This document shows, in pieces, positions 1 through 8,785 of a stretch of DNA of 64,000 nucleotides. Origin of the DNA: GCA-2401735 sp051252095. Lineage in GTDB: Bacteria > Pseudomonadota > Gammaproteobacteria > Burkholderiales > Methylophilaceae. Within the stretch, counting starts at the first letter, position 1. The number at the start of each line of letters is the position of its first letter. A program made the translations under genes and the position numbers. The notes under the pieces were generated by a model, which was not told the DNA's origin, did no database searches, and saw only the letters and a program-made list of their open reading frames with translations. The stretch covers positions 1-64,000 of the forward strand of contig JBPOFK010000009.1 in NCBI GenBank assembly GCA_051252095.1. Direction: 5' to 3'.

Positions 1-2783
1 ATATTGAGTTGGGTGGTTGTTTTTTGCGGATTTTCTGCTCCCTTATTAGATTTATTGGCCAAATCTAGCCATTCATCAGCATTAATGTAATCAAACTCAC
101 CATTTAAAGATAAACCTGGGCTATCAGGTAAGCTTGCAGTCGTGTTGATAGCAATATTGCCTCGATCAAATGTTAGTTCGTCATTTTTTTCATTGCGCAA
201 AATTATCGCAGAGACAACATCGTTATAGCCCAACTCAATTTGATCTTGAGAGGCGTTTGATTGTATTTTTGTCACGGATAGTTTGGCTTCTTGCGTGTTA
301 CTTTTTCCTAGAGGGGCAGGCAGATTGATTGCTAGACCCTTTAAGTCAGAACGTATGTTCAAATTCATGACTGGCTTTTTAATTGCAATCTCAGCTGACC
401 AGCTTGTGCTACCTACTAATGCTTCAGTGAAAATATTTTGTGCAAAACTTTGCATCCCAGCATCTGTGACGGTACCTTTTGCATCAATGTTAATCGTTTG
501 ATCTGCCGCAGTATTTAAATTAAACAGTACGGGACCACCTAAAATTTCAGCATTGATGTTTTGTGCATTAATGCCAGATTGATCAAAACTTAATTGACCC
601 GTTAGCTTATCAATTTCTGGTAAACCCATACGTTCGTTGGCATAGATCACGCCATTTTGTATTGCATACTGACCTTTGTATTTAGCATCTGCAATATTGT
701 TCAAAGGAATACTTAAATGTAAATCAAGTACGCCAGTGCCAGCGGTCTTCAAATCGTCAGTAAATCCCAAAGTTACTTCTTTAACAGGGCTGTTATTTAT
801 AAAATCGATACCATCGCTCGTGGGCCCCTCTGCTAATCCTTCAATATTCAATACTTGGTTATTTTTTCCGTAAGTATTCAGTTCGGGAATGATGGCTTTC
901 CCTTTATTTATTTTAATACCATAGATAGTCCCTTTATCGGCATTTAGCTCCATGCTATTGCCTTCAAATAACATATCTAATCCTACACCCTGAATTTTCG
1001 GCCAGCTTTTACCATACTCTAGTTCAGCATCACTGATTCTAGCTGCGACTTTAAAAACACCTAGCGCTGGGTCTGGTTTGTTTTGTTTGTCTACATATGG
1101 GAAGTCATCTAGGTGACCTTTTACAGTGAGATCAATGTTACTTGCCTTGCCAGCTAGAATGGAGCTATCAAGCCAGTCCATTGTTTCTTTACCCATAATC
1201 AGCGGATAGTAATAGTGTGCAAATTTTGCATTGCCTTCATCAAACTCTCCATCAATATTAATGTAACCACCTTTTATGCCATTCATGTCATAACTCGCGT
1301 TAACAGTGCCATGAATGTGCTCATTTGAAAGATTAATATTGTTTGCAATAATTTTAAGCCGACCTTTATTAGACCAAGTGACTTTTCCAGTGAGTGTTTT
1401 CAACGGTATAGGCCAGCGTAAAATGCCTTTTAAATCAATAGCGGCTTGCTGTGTGTCTAAGGTCAATGTTCCATTATCTTCATCGGCATCAATATGACCG
1501 CTTAATTGACTGAAACCTGGCATATTTTGATAGGCATTTACACTAAGATTATTAAATGCGGATGCTATGCGGTAATGATTAGGTTTTGCAGGGTTGCCTT
1601 GTAAGCTAAGTGTTAAAGCACTGAGTTTTCCTTGTGGAGATATCGCATTTATTGCTTGACCAAAGTTGTCAGGTATCGTCATGACCTGCTGTAGTTTTTT
1701 TAATAAATTTAAATTGAGTGTGTTCAGTTGTAATGAAGCATTAACCCATGGCTCGCTATCTTTCGTTGTATAAGAAACAAATCCAGATCCCCCTTCTATA
1801 TTTAACTCATTCTCAGCATTCAAATGAATGTTACGTGCTGTCACTGTACTGTTGTTTTTAGCTTTTTCCCAAGTGACGACACCTGATAATAGGTTTGCGT
1901 TAAAAGGTTGTTTATCTTCATTTAACCTACCTGCCACATTGTGCAGTTCAACATCAGCTTTGATTTTGTCAATCTGCGTATTGGAAAAATTTACGGATAT
2001 GTTTGTATCACCACGACCACTATGCAGGTCAATTGGATAATCAAGCCAATCTTTCCAAGCCGTTAAGTCAATATTTTGGGCTTCCAAATCAGCGGTACCA
2101 TGCCAAGTGTTTATATTGCTGACATCACGACCAAAAAAATTGCCATTTATTTGGACAGGTTTTTTTGTGCCAGTCGACGGTAGTGCAGAAATGCTGAAAA
2201 GATGCTGACCAAAAATCTTCCGCCAAGCAGGATTCCTTAACGTTAAATAAGCGTTATTTAAAGATAAAGGTGGTGCTTGACGCATATTGTCCTGCCAAAC
2301 AATGGTTGCGTTTTTAATGCGAATATGTGCTTGGCTCAATATCCAGTTTGGAAAGTCTGGGCTACCTTCGCCACCAAGGGCTATACCCGCAACATAAATG
2401 TTGCCATTTTCTGTTCGTTGCACCTTAAGTGTCGGGTCGCTAATAGAAATATATGATAGGTGTGGTTGTAAAGTAGGGATGCTCAGCCACGAAAAGGTGC
2501 CTTTTACATTGTTAAGATGTAACGCCGATTTATCCTCATTATCATAAATGTCAATTTCACTGATGAGTATTTGCGGTGAAATGCCATCCCACCCCGTAAT
2601 AATTTGACCGATAGTGGTTTTTAATCCGATTTTTTCTGTTATTTTTGTAGCAATATCATCTTTGTATGCATCAATATTTGGGAAGATAACAAAGCGAATG
2701 ACAGCTGCGGTGATAACCATTAATGACAATAACGCCAATATTGCATAGATGAGCCAACGAAAAGTTTTTTTTATAATTATCAC
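1..2783 (-). CDS. yhdP: YhdP-family AsmA-like envelope protein (3' end cut by window edge)
   Basis: About 927 codons of a very large protein are visible; its C-terminus lies beyond base 1. It starts at a GTG (2783-2781), three codons after an in-frame TAA, and I saw no better start. Residues 1-32 form a short basic stretch and one membrane helix (FRWLIYAILALLSLM...), followed by PNIDAYKDDI, as in YhdP (TIGR02099/DUF3971) proteins. The rest is a long, soluble, beta-rich sequence with many repeated theme units, typical of AsmA-like bridge proteins. Known family role: inner-membrane-anchored periplasmic proteins that move phospholipid towards the outer membrane. It is transcribed divergently from the ABC-F gene. 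The frame was checked near both ends and in the middle. The family call is fairly sure; TamB-like relatives are the alternative. Confidence 0.82.
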   Translation of the reverse strand, partial: MIIIKKTFRWLIYAILALLSLMVITAAVIRFVIFPNIDAYKDDIATKITEKIGLKTTIGQIITGWDGISPQILISEIDIYDNEDKSALHLNNVKGTFSWLSIPTLQPHLSYISISDPTLKVQRTENGNIYVAGIALGGEGSPDFPNWILSQAHIRIKNATIVWQDNMRQAPPLSLNNAYLTLRNPAWRKIFGQHLFSISALPSTGTKKPVQINGNFFGRDVSNINTWHGTADLEAQNIDLTAWKDWLDYPIDLHSGRGDTNISVNFSNTQIDKIKADVELHNVAGRLNEDKQPFNANLLSGVVTWEKAKNNSTVTARNIHLNAENELNIEGGSGFVSYTTKDSEPWVNASLQLNTLNLNLLKKLQQVMTIPDNFGQAINAISPQGKLSALTLSLQGNPAKPNHYRIASAFNNLSVNAYQNMPGFSQLSGHIDADEDNGTLTLDTQQAAIDLKGILRWPIPLKTLTGKVTWSNKGRLKIIANNINLSNEHIHGTVNASYDMNGIKGGYINIDGEFDEGNAKFAHYYYPLIMGKETMDWLDSSILAGKASNIDLTVKGHLDDFPYVDKQNKPDPALGVFKVAARISDAELEYGKSWPKIQGVGLDMLFEGNSMELNADKGTIYGIKINKGKAIIPELNTYGKNNQVLNIEGLAEGPTSDGIDFINNSPVKEVTLGFTDDLKTAGTGVLDLHLSIPLNNIADAKYKGQYAIQNGVIYANERMGLPEIDKLTGQLSFDQSGINAQNINAEILGGPVLFNLNTAADQTINIDAKGTVTDAGMQSFAQNIFTEALVGSTSWSAEIAIKKPVMNLNIRSDLKGLAINLPAPLGKSNTQEAKLSVTKIQSNASQDQIELGYNDVVSAIILRNEKNDELTFDRGNIAINTTASLPDSPGLSLNGEFDYINADEWLDLANKSNKGAENPQKTTTQLN

Positions 2784-2978
2784 GATTGTTTAATTTAGAT
2801 GTTGCGGTTGCATATGTTTTAAGTCTTAAAGTGATTTTACTAGAGTTTGGACTACAAGATGACGAATAAATTCTTATTTTATATTGTTTAACATTCATAC
2901 TTTTAAGAAGTCTTTTTTAGCAATGTTTGAGATTGCTTTAGAATAACGGCTTTTACCAAACATTGTTGGCACTAAGTT
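2784..2978. promoter_or_regulatory. Divergent intergenic region yhdP / ABC-F
   Basis: This AT-rich gap separates two divergent genes and must hold promoters for both. I found no convincing -35/-10 pair, and neither the GTG start on the left nor the TTG start on the right has a clear Shine-Dalgarno sequence. A TGGCAC at 2967-2972 resembles a sigma-54 -24 element but lacks the -12 GC. Confidence 0.35.
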
Positions 2979-4883
2979 TTGATACAGTTTAAAAATATAA
3001 CGATTGCACGTGGTGTAAAAGTATTAATTGAAAAAGCATCTCTGCAATTACACACGGGCCATAAAGTTGGCTTAACAGGCGCTAACGGTACAGGTAAATC
3101 AAGTCTATTTGCAATGTTAAGAGGGGAGTTACATGCGGATAAGGGGGATTTGGAAATCCCTTCAAATTGGCTGATTGGACATGTTGCACAAGAAACACCC
3201 GCATTAGCGATGCCTGCTATTCAGTTTGTACTAGAAGGCGATGAAGAGTTAAATAGCATCGAAAAAGCATTAGTCGATGCAGAAGTAGCCGGTAATGGAA
3301 CTTTAATTGCAGAACTGCATGGACGACTGTCTGAAATTGGCGGTTATGCGGCAAGAGCACGTGCAGCAGAGCTGATGCATGGTTTAGGGTTTGGCCAAGA
3401 GACTTTAGAGCAAGCTGTTTCGTCATTTTCAGGCGGATGGCGTGTAAGATTAAATTTGGCACGAGCACTAATGTGTCGTTCTGATTTGTTATTATTGGAT
3501 GAGCCAACCAATCACTTGGATTTAGAGGCGGTTATTTGGCTGGAAGGGTGGCTAAAAAACTATACGGGTACGCTTTTACTGATTTCTCATGATAGAGACT
3601 TTTTAGATGCAATCGTAAGCCACATTGCCCATATTGAGCATCAAACACTAACGCTATATAAAGGTGGATATAGTGATTTTGAACGGCAGAGAGCGGAGAA
3701 AATGGCGCTTCAGCAAGCGATGCACGAAAAGCAACAGCGCAAAGTGGCACATTTACATAGCTATATTGATCGGTTTAAAGCAAAAGCGACCAAAGCACGG
3801 CAGGCACAAAGTCGTATAAAAGCATTAGAGCGCATGGAAGTAATTAGCGCTGCCCATGTGGACTCACAATTTAGTTTCAGCTTTAGGCTACCTTCCAGTT
3901 CACCTGAGCCGCTTTTAGCGGTTAACGAAGTGAATATCGGCTATACAAACAAGCCCATCCTAACTAATGTGTCATTCACTGTGCGGCCCAAAGAGCGCAT
4001 TGGTTTACTGGGGCCTAATGGTGCAGGTAAGACGACACTGATTAAGTTGCTGGCAGGAGAGTTGGCCAGTGATTCTGGTAAGCGCACATTGGGTAAAGAC
4101 TTGAATATTGGTTATTTTGCTCAGCATCAACTTGAACAATTACGCAGTGAAGAATCTCCATTACAACATATGCAACGTTTGGATAAAAACGCGACAGAGC
4201 AGGAGCTGCTAAACTATTTAGGCGGGTTTGATTTTCGTGGTGACATGGCGCGGTCGCCCTGTGAGAAATTTTCTGGAGGTGAAAAATCTAGATTAGCATT
4301 GGCGCTATTAATATGGACACGTCCCAGTTTGCTGCTGTTAGATGAACCCACTAACCACCTCGACTTAGAAATGCGACATGCACTAACATTAGCGCTGCAA
4401 GAGTTTGAAGGCGGAGTCGTACTGATTTCACATGACCGGTCACTGCTCAGAACCTCTTGCGATCAATTTATATTAGTTGCTAACGGTGCGGCACGTTTAT
4501 TTGATGGTGATTTAGATGATTATGCTATTTGGGTTGCAGAGCAACGTAATCAAGCGAAAACCGCAGCAGATGTAGACCGTTCTAATAAAGATAAAACTAA
4601 TAGCTATGCTCAGAATAAATTAGACCGTCAAGCGAGAACGGCAGCGCGTAGACCATTACTAAAAGCAACTGAAAAATTAGAACAAAAAATTACAGTTTGG
4701 CAACGCGAAAAAGCAGCCTGTGATGAACGCTTGAATGATACCGCGTTATACGAAAGTAGTGATAAAACAGAGTTACAAGCTTTGCTAAAACAGCAATCTG
4801 CGTTAACGTTTAATATTGAGCAAGCTGAAGAGCATTGGTTAGAGATTCAGGAACAGCTTGAAGCACTACCAGAAATTAACTAA
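2979..4883 (+). CDS. yheS: ABC-F family ATPase, YheS-like
   Basis: A cytoplasmic protein with two ATP-binding cassettes and no membrane helices, as expected for ABC-F proteins that act on the ribosome. Cassette 1 has Walker A GANGTGKSS (about residue 34), signature FSGGW (about 150) and Walker B LLLLDEPTNHLDLE (about 170). Cassette 2 has GPNGAGKTT (about 345), FSGGEKS (about 430) and LLLLDEPTNHLDLE (about 450). The basic linker (residues 245-290) and charged coiled C-terminal tail fit the YheS subgroup, as does the N-terminus MIQFKNITIARGV. Length 634 aa matches YheS. It begins with TTG, the only start that keeps the first beta strand. A 21-bp gap to the next gene suggests cotranscription. 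Confidence 0.9.
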   Translation: MIQFKNITIARGVKVLIEKASLQLHTGHKVGLTGANGTGKSSLFAMLRGELHADKGDLEIPSNWLIGHVAQETPALAMPAIQFVLEGDEELNSIEKALVDAEVAGNGTLIAELHGRLSEIGGYAARARAAELMHGLGFGQETLEQAVSSFSGGWRVRLNLARALMCRSDLLLLDEPTNHLDLEAVIWLEGWLKNYTGTLLLISHDRDFLDAIVSHIAHIEHQTLTLYKGGYSDFERQRAEKMALQQAMHEKQQRKVAHLHSYIDRFKAKATKARQAQSRIKALERMEVISAAHVDSQFSFSFRLPSSSPEPLLAVNEVNIGYTNKPILTNVSFTVRPKERIGLLGPNGAGKTTLIKLLAGELASDSGKRTLGKDLNIGYFAQHQLEQLRSEESPLQHMQRLDKNATEQELLNYLGGFDFRGDMARSPCEKFSGGEKSRLALALLIWTRPSLLLLDEPTNHLDLEMRHALTLALQEFEGGVVLISHDRSLLRTSCDQFILVANGAARLFDGDLDDYAIWVAEQRNQAKTAADVDRSNKDKTNSYAQNKLDRQARTAARRPLLKATEKLEQKITVWQREKAACDERLNDTALYESSDKTELQALLKQQSALTFNIEQAEEHWLEIQEQLEALPEIN

Positions 4884-4904
4884 AACTAAACAGAAGGCAT
4901 AGGG

Positions 4905-5471
4905 ATGGAAAAACTGAAATATTCAGAACGATTGAAACTTTTGCAAGGTATTTGTCTAGCGGAAACCCATGCAGATGGGGGCAAACCAAGTGCTGACTTG
5001 GCAGATTATAATGCACTGGATGCAGCTTATTATTTAGCTAGCTATATTACATTTAATGCTATTTCAGGGGCAGGGCGCCAACCAAAAGATGAGTTAACTG
5101 AAAATTTTGATATGCTTAGCGTCTACCAAGCTTATGGCCTGCTAACCTTTGCTTTTTTAACTACGCCATTAGCGGTTGAAGAAATTAAACCTGACTATCA
5201 ATCAGCCCAAGTGACTATCGCGAAAACTCTGTTTGCAGGTGTCTCAGATGAGCAAATGATCGAAATTATCAATTCAGGATTAAATAAGGTTAAATTGATT
5301 AGTGATGCTGATGTAGAGCATTGGCAAGAGTTTAGAGAGAATTTGGATAAACTGACGGTGAGTTATGTCATTGCAGGCACCGATGATGAAAGTCCACATA
5401 GTAAAGAAGAGGTGTTACCTCTTTTTGGTCAGTTATTAAGCCAGCTTTGCGAAGCCTTTGAAGCGGCATAA
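4905..5471 (+). CDS. Hypothetical protein, 188 aa
   Basis: I do not recognise this protein. It is acidic, probably soluble and largely helical, with no signal peptide, membrane segment or obvious catalytic motif. It starts at an ATG 21 bp after the ABC-F gene and a purine-rich GGCATAGGG lies just upstream, so it is probably expressed from the same transcript. A strong inverted repeat follows the stop codon. Codon use looks like that of the neighbours. The hydrophobic stretch near residues 70-90 (YQAYGLLTFAFLTTP) looks like a buried helix rather than a membrane span. Confidence 0.75.
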   Translation: MEKLKYSERLKLLQGICLAETHADGGKPSADLADYNALDAAYYLASYITFNAISGAGRQPKDELTENFDMLSVYQAYGLLTFAFLTTPLAVEEIKPDYQSAQVTIAKTLFAGVSDEQMIEIINSGLNKVKLISDADVEHWQEFRENLDKLTVSYVIAGTDDESPHSKEEVLPLFGQLLSQLCEAFEAA

Positions 5472-5481
5472 TAACAAAGAG

Positions 5482-5512
5482 ACATAAAGGTCACATGTTG
5501 TGACCTTTATGT
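5482..5512. terminator. Bidirectional terminator hairpin
   Basis: A perfect 14-bp inverted repeat (arms 5482-5495 and 5499-5512, 3-nt loop) lies between two convergent genes. Neither side has a long T run (TTAGTG to the right, TCTCTTTGTT on the other strand), so it may act as a bidirectional, partly efficient terminator. Confidence 0.65.
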
Positions 5513-5529
5513 TTAGTGTCAGCTATTTA

Positions 5530-6063
5530 TTAAATAGCAACTGGATTTGAATGACTCAGGTGAACATCCTGATTGACACTTCCATGAGTCTGTTTAAATT
5601 GATGCCTCTCTTTGAATTTTTGTCTATTATCGCTTACTTGCTTTTTTTGCGCAGGGGTAAGTAAATTCAATATTTTTTGATGATTTTGAGCTCTTGCCAG
5701 AATACCTTCACTTTCTATAGCGGCTAATTTATCGGCAATAACTTTTGCACTTCCTTCATTAAAATTATCAGACATCGCCATTAACTCTTTCTTAAGCGTA
5801 TGACGTGCTTTCATGCGCTCACGTGCCTTTGGAACCTCTGCATGTTTTATCGCAAAAATCTGATCTTTCTGTTCTTCTGTAAGGTCAATGCCTTTCAAAA
5901 ACCTTGGTTGATGTGATCTTTCAACATTCTTTGTATGATGTTTGTGACTGCTTTTTTGCATACAATGACGTTTTGATTGATGATTAGGTTCTGCCATAGC
6001 AGTATTTCCTATTGCGAGGCTCAGTAACGTTGCGACGAGTAGTGGTTTGATTAAATTTTTCAT
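5530..6063 (-). CDS. Spy/CpxP-family periplasmic protein (LTXXQ)
   Basis: A 177-aa exported protein with a signal peptide (residues 1-24, cleavage after NTAMA) and both diagnostic LTXXQ motifs: LTEEQ at 61-65 and LTPAQ at 135-139. Between signal and first motif lies a His/Lys-rich stretch (KSSHKHHTKN) that could bind metal. Family members are small helical periplasmic chaperones or, in the case of CpxP, inhibitors of the CpxA sensor. It is divergent from a CpxR/CpxA-like pair with CpxR-type boxes between them, which strongly suggests it is a target of that system and perhaps a feedback regulator. It resembles Spy and CpxP equally, so no symbol is given. Confidence 0.88.
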   Translation of the reverse strand: MKNLIKPLLVATLLSLAIGNTAMAEPNHQSKRHCMQKSSHKHHTKNVERSHQPRFLKGIDLTEEQKDQIFAIKHAEVPKARERMKARHTLKKELMAMSDNFNEGSAKVIADKLAAIESEGILARAQNHQKILNLLTPAQKKQVSDNRQKFKERHQFKQTHGSVNQDVHLSHSNPVAI

Positions 6064-6120
6064 GTTTACCTTTCATATGGCGTCTTCAATTAAGACAGTG
6101 CCATTATGAAGATTAGATTG

Positions 6121-6195
6121 TTAAGTGCTGTTAAGCTGTTGTAAAACTATGTAAAGACTGGCTTGAGGGTGTTGTAAGATGTAAAGTTACGTAAA
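6121..6195. promoter_or_regulatory. CpxR-type binding boxes
   Basis: Two exact GTAAA-N5-GTAAA sites occur at 6141-6155 and 6181-6195, 40 bp apart. Upstream, TTAAG at 6121 and 6131 continue the 10-bp spacing, so four half-sites (6121, 6131, 6141, 6151) fall on one face of the helix. GTAAA-N4-8-GTAAA is the known E. coli CpxR box. The array sits between the Spy/CpxP-like gene and the CpxR/CpxA-like pair, so it could control both and give autoregulation. Confidence 0.72.
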
Positions 6196-6270
6196 GCGCA
6201 AGTTTAATGCTTGTTAAACGCCTTTCTCTCTAGCTATTATTCATTTCACATTACACAATTAGGGGTGGAA

Positions 6271-6954
6271 GTGAGCAAATTATTACTCATTGATGATGAT
6301 GTTGAGCTTGCTAGTATGTTAAAAGAGTTTTTGCAGCAAGAGGGTTTTGATGTAATTGTTGGTCATGATGGCATTGCTGCTGAACAGTATGTACTTGCAG
6401 GACATTTTGACTTGATGGTGCTTGATGTCATGATGCCTGTGCAAGATGGCGTGCAAACACTAAAAAACATACGCGCTCACAGCAATATCCCGGTGATTAT
6501 GCTGACAGCTAAAGGCGATAATGATGACAAAATAACAGGCTTGGAATTGGGCGCGGATGATTATGTCGCTAAGCCATGTACGCCAAGAGAATTGGTTGCC
6601 CGCATTCGTGCTATTTTGAAAAGGGTAACAACAAACCAACATGATTTACTAAGAGAAATCATTATCGGCGATTTGACGATAAACACAGCACAACGTTTAG
6701 CACTATTTCAAAAGCATGTCTTAGATCTAACAAGTACAGAATTTAGTCTACTTGAAGCATTAGCATCACATGCAGGAACAGTAGTTTCAAAAGAGGACCT
6801 ATCACTCCATGCGCTTGGCAGGCCGTTGAGTAAGTTTGATCGAAGTATCGATGTGCACGTTAGTAGTCTAAGACAGAAAATGATGCATGTTTCTGGTGAT
6901 ACAAGCATCATCCAAACGATATACCGTAAGGGATACCAGCTGGTTAAAGCATAA
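6271..6954 (+). CDS. CpxR-like OmpR-family response regulator
   Basis: An N-terminal receiver domain has the acidic pocket DDD (residues 8-10), phospho-acceptor Asp52 in MVLDVMMP, a TAK switch and the KPC lysine near residue 101. A C-terminal winged helix carries SRSIDVHVSSLRQKM-type recognition features. I chose the GTG at 6271 because AGGGG (6261-6265) sits at the right distance and MSKLLLIDDD matches family N-termini; reading upstream to 6211 adds residues that do not. The sensor kinase starts 2 bp after its stop. Context (divergent LTXXQ protein, GTAAA boxes) argues for a CpxR-type envelope stress regulator. Confidence 0.88.
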   Translation: MSKLLLIDDDVELASMLKEFLQQEGFDVIVGHDGIAAEQYVLAGHFDLMVLDVMMPVQDGVQTLKNIRAHSNIPVIMLTAKGDNDDKITGLELGADDYVAKPCTPRELVARIRAILKRVTTNQHDLLREIIIGDLTINTAQRLALFQKHVLDLTSTEFSLLEALASHAGTVVSKEDLSLHALGRPLSKFDRSIDVHVSSLRQKMMHVSGDTSIIQTIYRKGYQLVKA

Positions 6955-6956
6955 TT

Positions 6957-8405
6957 ATGGGTCGTTTATTCTGGAAATTTTTCTTGTTTTTCTTTTTTGC
7001 GCAATTAACTTCTGCGCTCGCTGTAGGTGTTTTCATACAATTTAGGGCCAATGATAGAGCAAGTAAAATAAAGCTAGATTTATCACCAATGTCTCAAAGT
7101 TTAGTAGAAGCGGCACAGACAACTTTAGAGCTAGGCGGTACAAATGGTTTGAAACAATTGTTGCAGCGTTGGGAAGCGCAAAATCCAAACCATCATGTTT
7201 ATGTTGTTGACCAAAACAACGATGATTTACTCAATCGAAGTATACAGCCTATATTACTTACAAAAGCAATGAAATCATCTAGCGTAGCTTCTACGAAATC
7301 AATTTCACGCGTGAATATTAATGGCAATTCTTATTTAATTTTTGTTGGGTTTAGACGGCCAGATAGAACAGAAGCTAGACTTGCACCGCAACAGCTTGAA
7401 GATGAAAGTATGCGTCCAAAGCAAGATAATCGTTATCTCAAGCCGCACGGTAGACCGATTAGGCTAAACCCAATATTTAGAACAATCACTACATTTCCTA
7501 TAGAAGCACTGATGGTTGCGAGTATTGCAAGCGCAATTTTTGCAGCATTGCTTGCTTGGTATTTTTCTAAACCAATAGATGATTTACGCAGGGCGTTTAA
7601 ACGAGCCGCAGAGGGAGATTTACAGTTTAGCGTCGCAAACAAGATGGGATCACGCAACGATGAGTTGTCTGATTTAGGGCGTCACTTTGATGAGATGATA
7701 AAACGTCTAAATGCGCTAATGCAAGGGCAACGACGTTTGCTTCACCATGTGTCGCATGAGCTACGTTCACCGCTAGCGCGAATGCAAATGGCACTAGGTC
7801 TTGCAAAACAAAATCCAGTTAAAACCAAAGAGTCTGTTGATAGAATTGAGCGCGAAGCAGGGCGTATGGATAAGCTGATTGGTGAGTTGCTAGAGTTGTC
7901 GCGGTTTGAATCTGGTATGGTCAGTTTAGAAAAAGAGGTGTTTTCTTTTAATGCGTTGTTAGACACTATTATTGAAGATGCGGCTTTTGAAGCGAGCACC
8001 AAAAACATGCGGATACTGAAAGATATCCAGGGGGCAATAAACTTTAATGGTCAAATGGACTTGCTATACAGGGCTATCGAAAATGTAGTTCGCAATGCTG
8101 TGAAATATGGACCTGAAAACTCAGATATTAAAATTAACATTACAACAGATGTACATCAGTTAACAATCAATATTACTGATTATGGAGTAGGCGTTCAGGC
8201 CTCAGAGCTTGAGGATATCTTTATGCCATTTGTTCGAGGTAATTCTGGTAGTCAAGTGATAGGGCATGGCATCGGTTTGGCAATCTCGAAACAGGTGGTA
8301 GAAGCCCACGGTGGCTGGATTGTAGCAACGAATCTTAAATCAATTGGGTTTTGTGTAAGCTTAAATTTTCCCAGCAGTTGTTACACGATTTCACCTGATA
8401 CGTAA
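6957..8405 (+). CDS. CpxA-like sensor histidine kinase
   Basis: Membrane sensor kinase of 482 aa. It has a first membrane helix at residues 3-26, a periplasmic domain to about 178, a second helix at about 179-204, and a HAMP linker starting at SKPIDDLRRA. The HisKA domain has His267 in HVSHELRSPLARM, and the HATPase has an N box (NVVRNAVKYG), G1 (DYGVGV) and G2 (GHGIGLAI). The architecture and H-box are those of CpxA. It follows the regulator by 2 bp, so they form one operon. The final 25 bp overlap the convergent YchJ-like gene. Confidence 0.9.
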   Translation: MGRLFWKFFLFFFFAQLTSALAVGVFIQFRANDRASKIKLDLSPMSQSLVEAAQTTLELGGTNGLKQLLQRWEAQNPNHHVYVVDQNNDDLLNRSIQPILLTKAMKSSSVASTKSISRVNINGNSYLIFVGFRRPDRTEARLAPQQLEDESMRPKQDNRYLKPHGRPIRLNPIFRTITTFPIEALMVASIASAIFAALLAWYFSKPIDDLRRAFKRAAEGDLQFSVANKMGSRNDELSDLGRHFDEMIKRLNALMQGQRRLLHHVSHELRSPLARMQMALGLAKQNPVKTKESVDRIEREAGRMDKLIGELLELSRFESGMVSLEKEVFSFNALLDTIIEDAAFEASTKNMRILKDIQGAINFNGQMDLLYRAIENVVRNAVKYGPENSDIKINITTDVHQLTINITDYGVGVQASELEDIFMPFVRGNSGSQVIGHGIGLAISKQVVEAHGGWIVATNLKSIGFCVSLNFPSSCYTISPDT

Positions 8406-8785
8406 TACCAGCGATCTGTATGTTTAAACTGGCTAATTTCGTGTAATCGTTCCGCCTTATAACCACCCACTTTGTAGCGAGCAATGAATTCTACTATTGC
8501 GGTATCGTCATCTATTGTTTGTGCCCGTTTGATGTCTAAGCCCAACCATTTTGTTTTTGCATCATTAGCCAGGCCAAGAGAAGTAGGGCGAGTACTTTCA
8601 TGCCAAGTGTCCAAAAGATATTGCTCTAGTCCCATCGTGTATGCTGTATAGCGTGATCGCATGAGTGATATAGCCGAAGGTGCTGTTAAGCCTAGATGCA
8701 ATGGTTCGCAGCAATCAACATAAGCTTCGCCAGATTCACATGGACAGGCATGTGCTGGTTTAGGCGATTTCTCTAGTTTCTGCAA
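8381..8785 (-). CDS. YchJ-family SEC-C motif protein (UPF0225)
   Basis: A 134-aa protein with an N-terminal SEC-C metal-binding motif (CPCESGEAY then CC), followed by the conserved LMRSRYTAY and LDTWHESTRP motifs and a C-terminal NTF2-like domain. The family is of unknown function and probably binds zinc. The likely start is TTG at 8785-8783, since the stretch just before the SEC-C motif has no ATG or GTG in frame. That start overlaps the end of prfC by 26 bp, implying translational coupling to prfC. The 3' end overlaps the convergent kinase gene. A longer frame to 8899 exists but lies wholly inside prfC and adds nothing family-like. Confidence 0.8.
   Translation of the reverse strand: MQKLEKSPKPAHACPCESGEAYVDCCEPLHLGLTAPSAISLMRSRYTAYTMGLEQYLLDTWHESTRPTSLGLANDAKTKWLGLDIKRAQTIDDDTAIVEFIARYKVGGYKAERLHEISQFKHTDRWYYVSGEIV

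Noticed and set aside
2671..2898. 75-aa frame overlapping the yhdP start
   Set aside because: It is out of frame with yhdP, and the membrane-helix reading of yhdP from GTG 2783 explains the same DNA much better.
2967..2982. Possible sigma-54 promoter (TGGCAC) before the ABC-F gene
   Set aside because: The -12 position reads TTTGA instead of TTGCA, and it overlaps the TTG start codon, so it cannot serve that gene.
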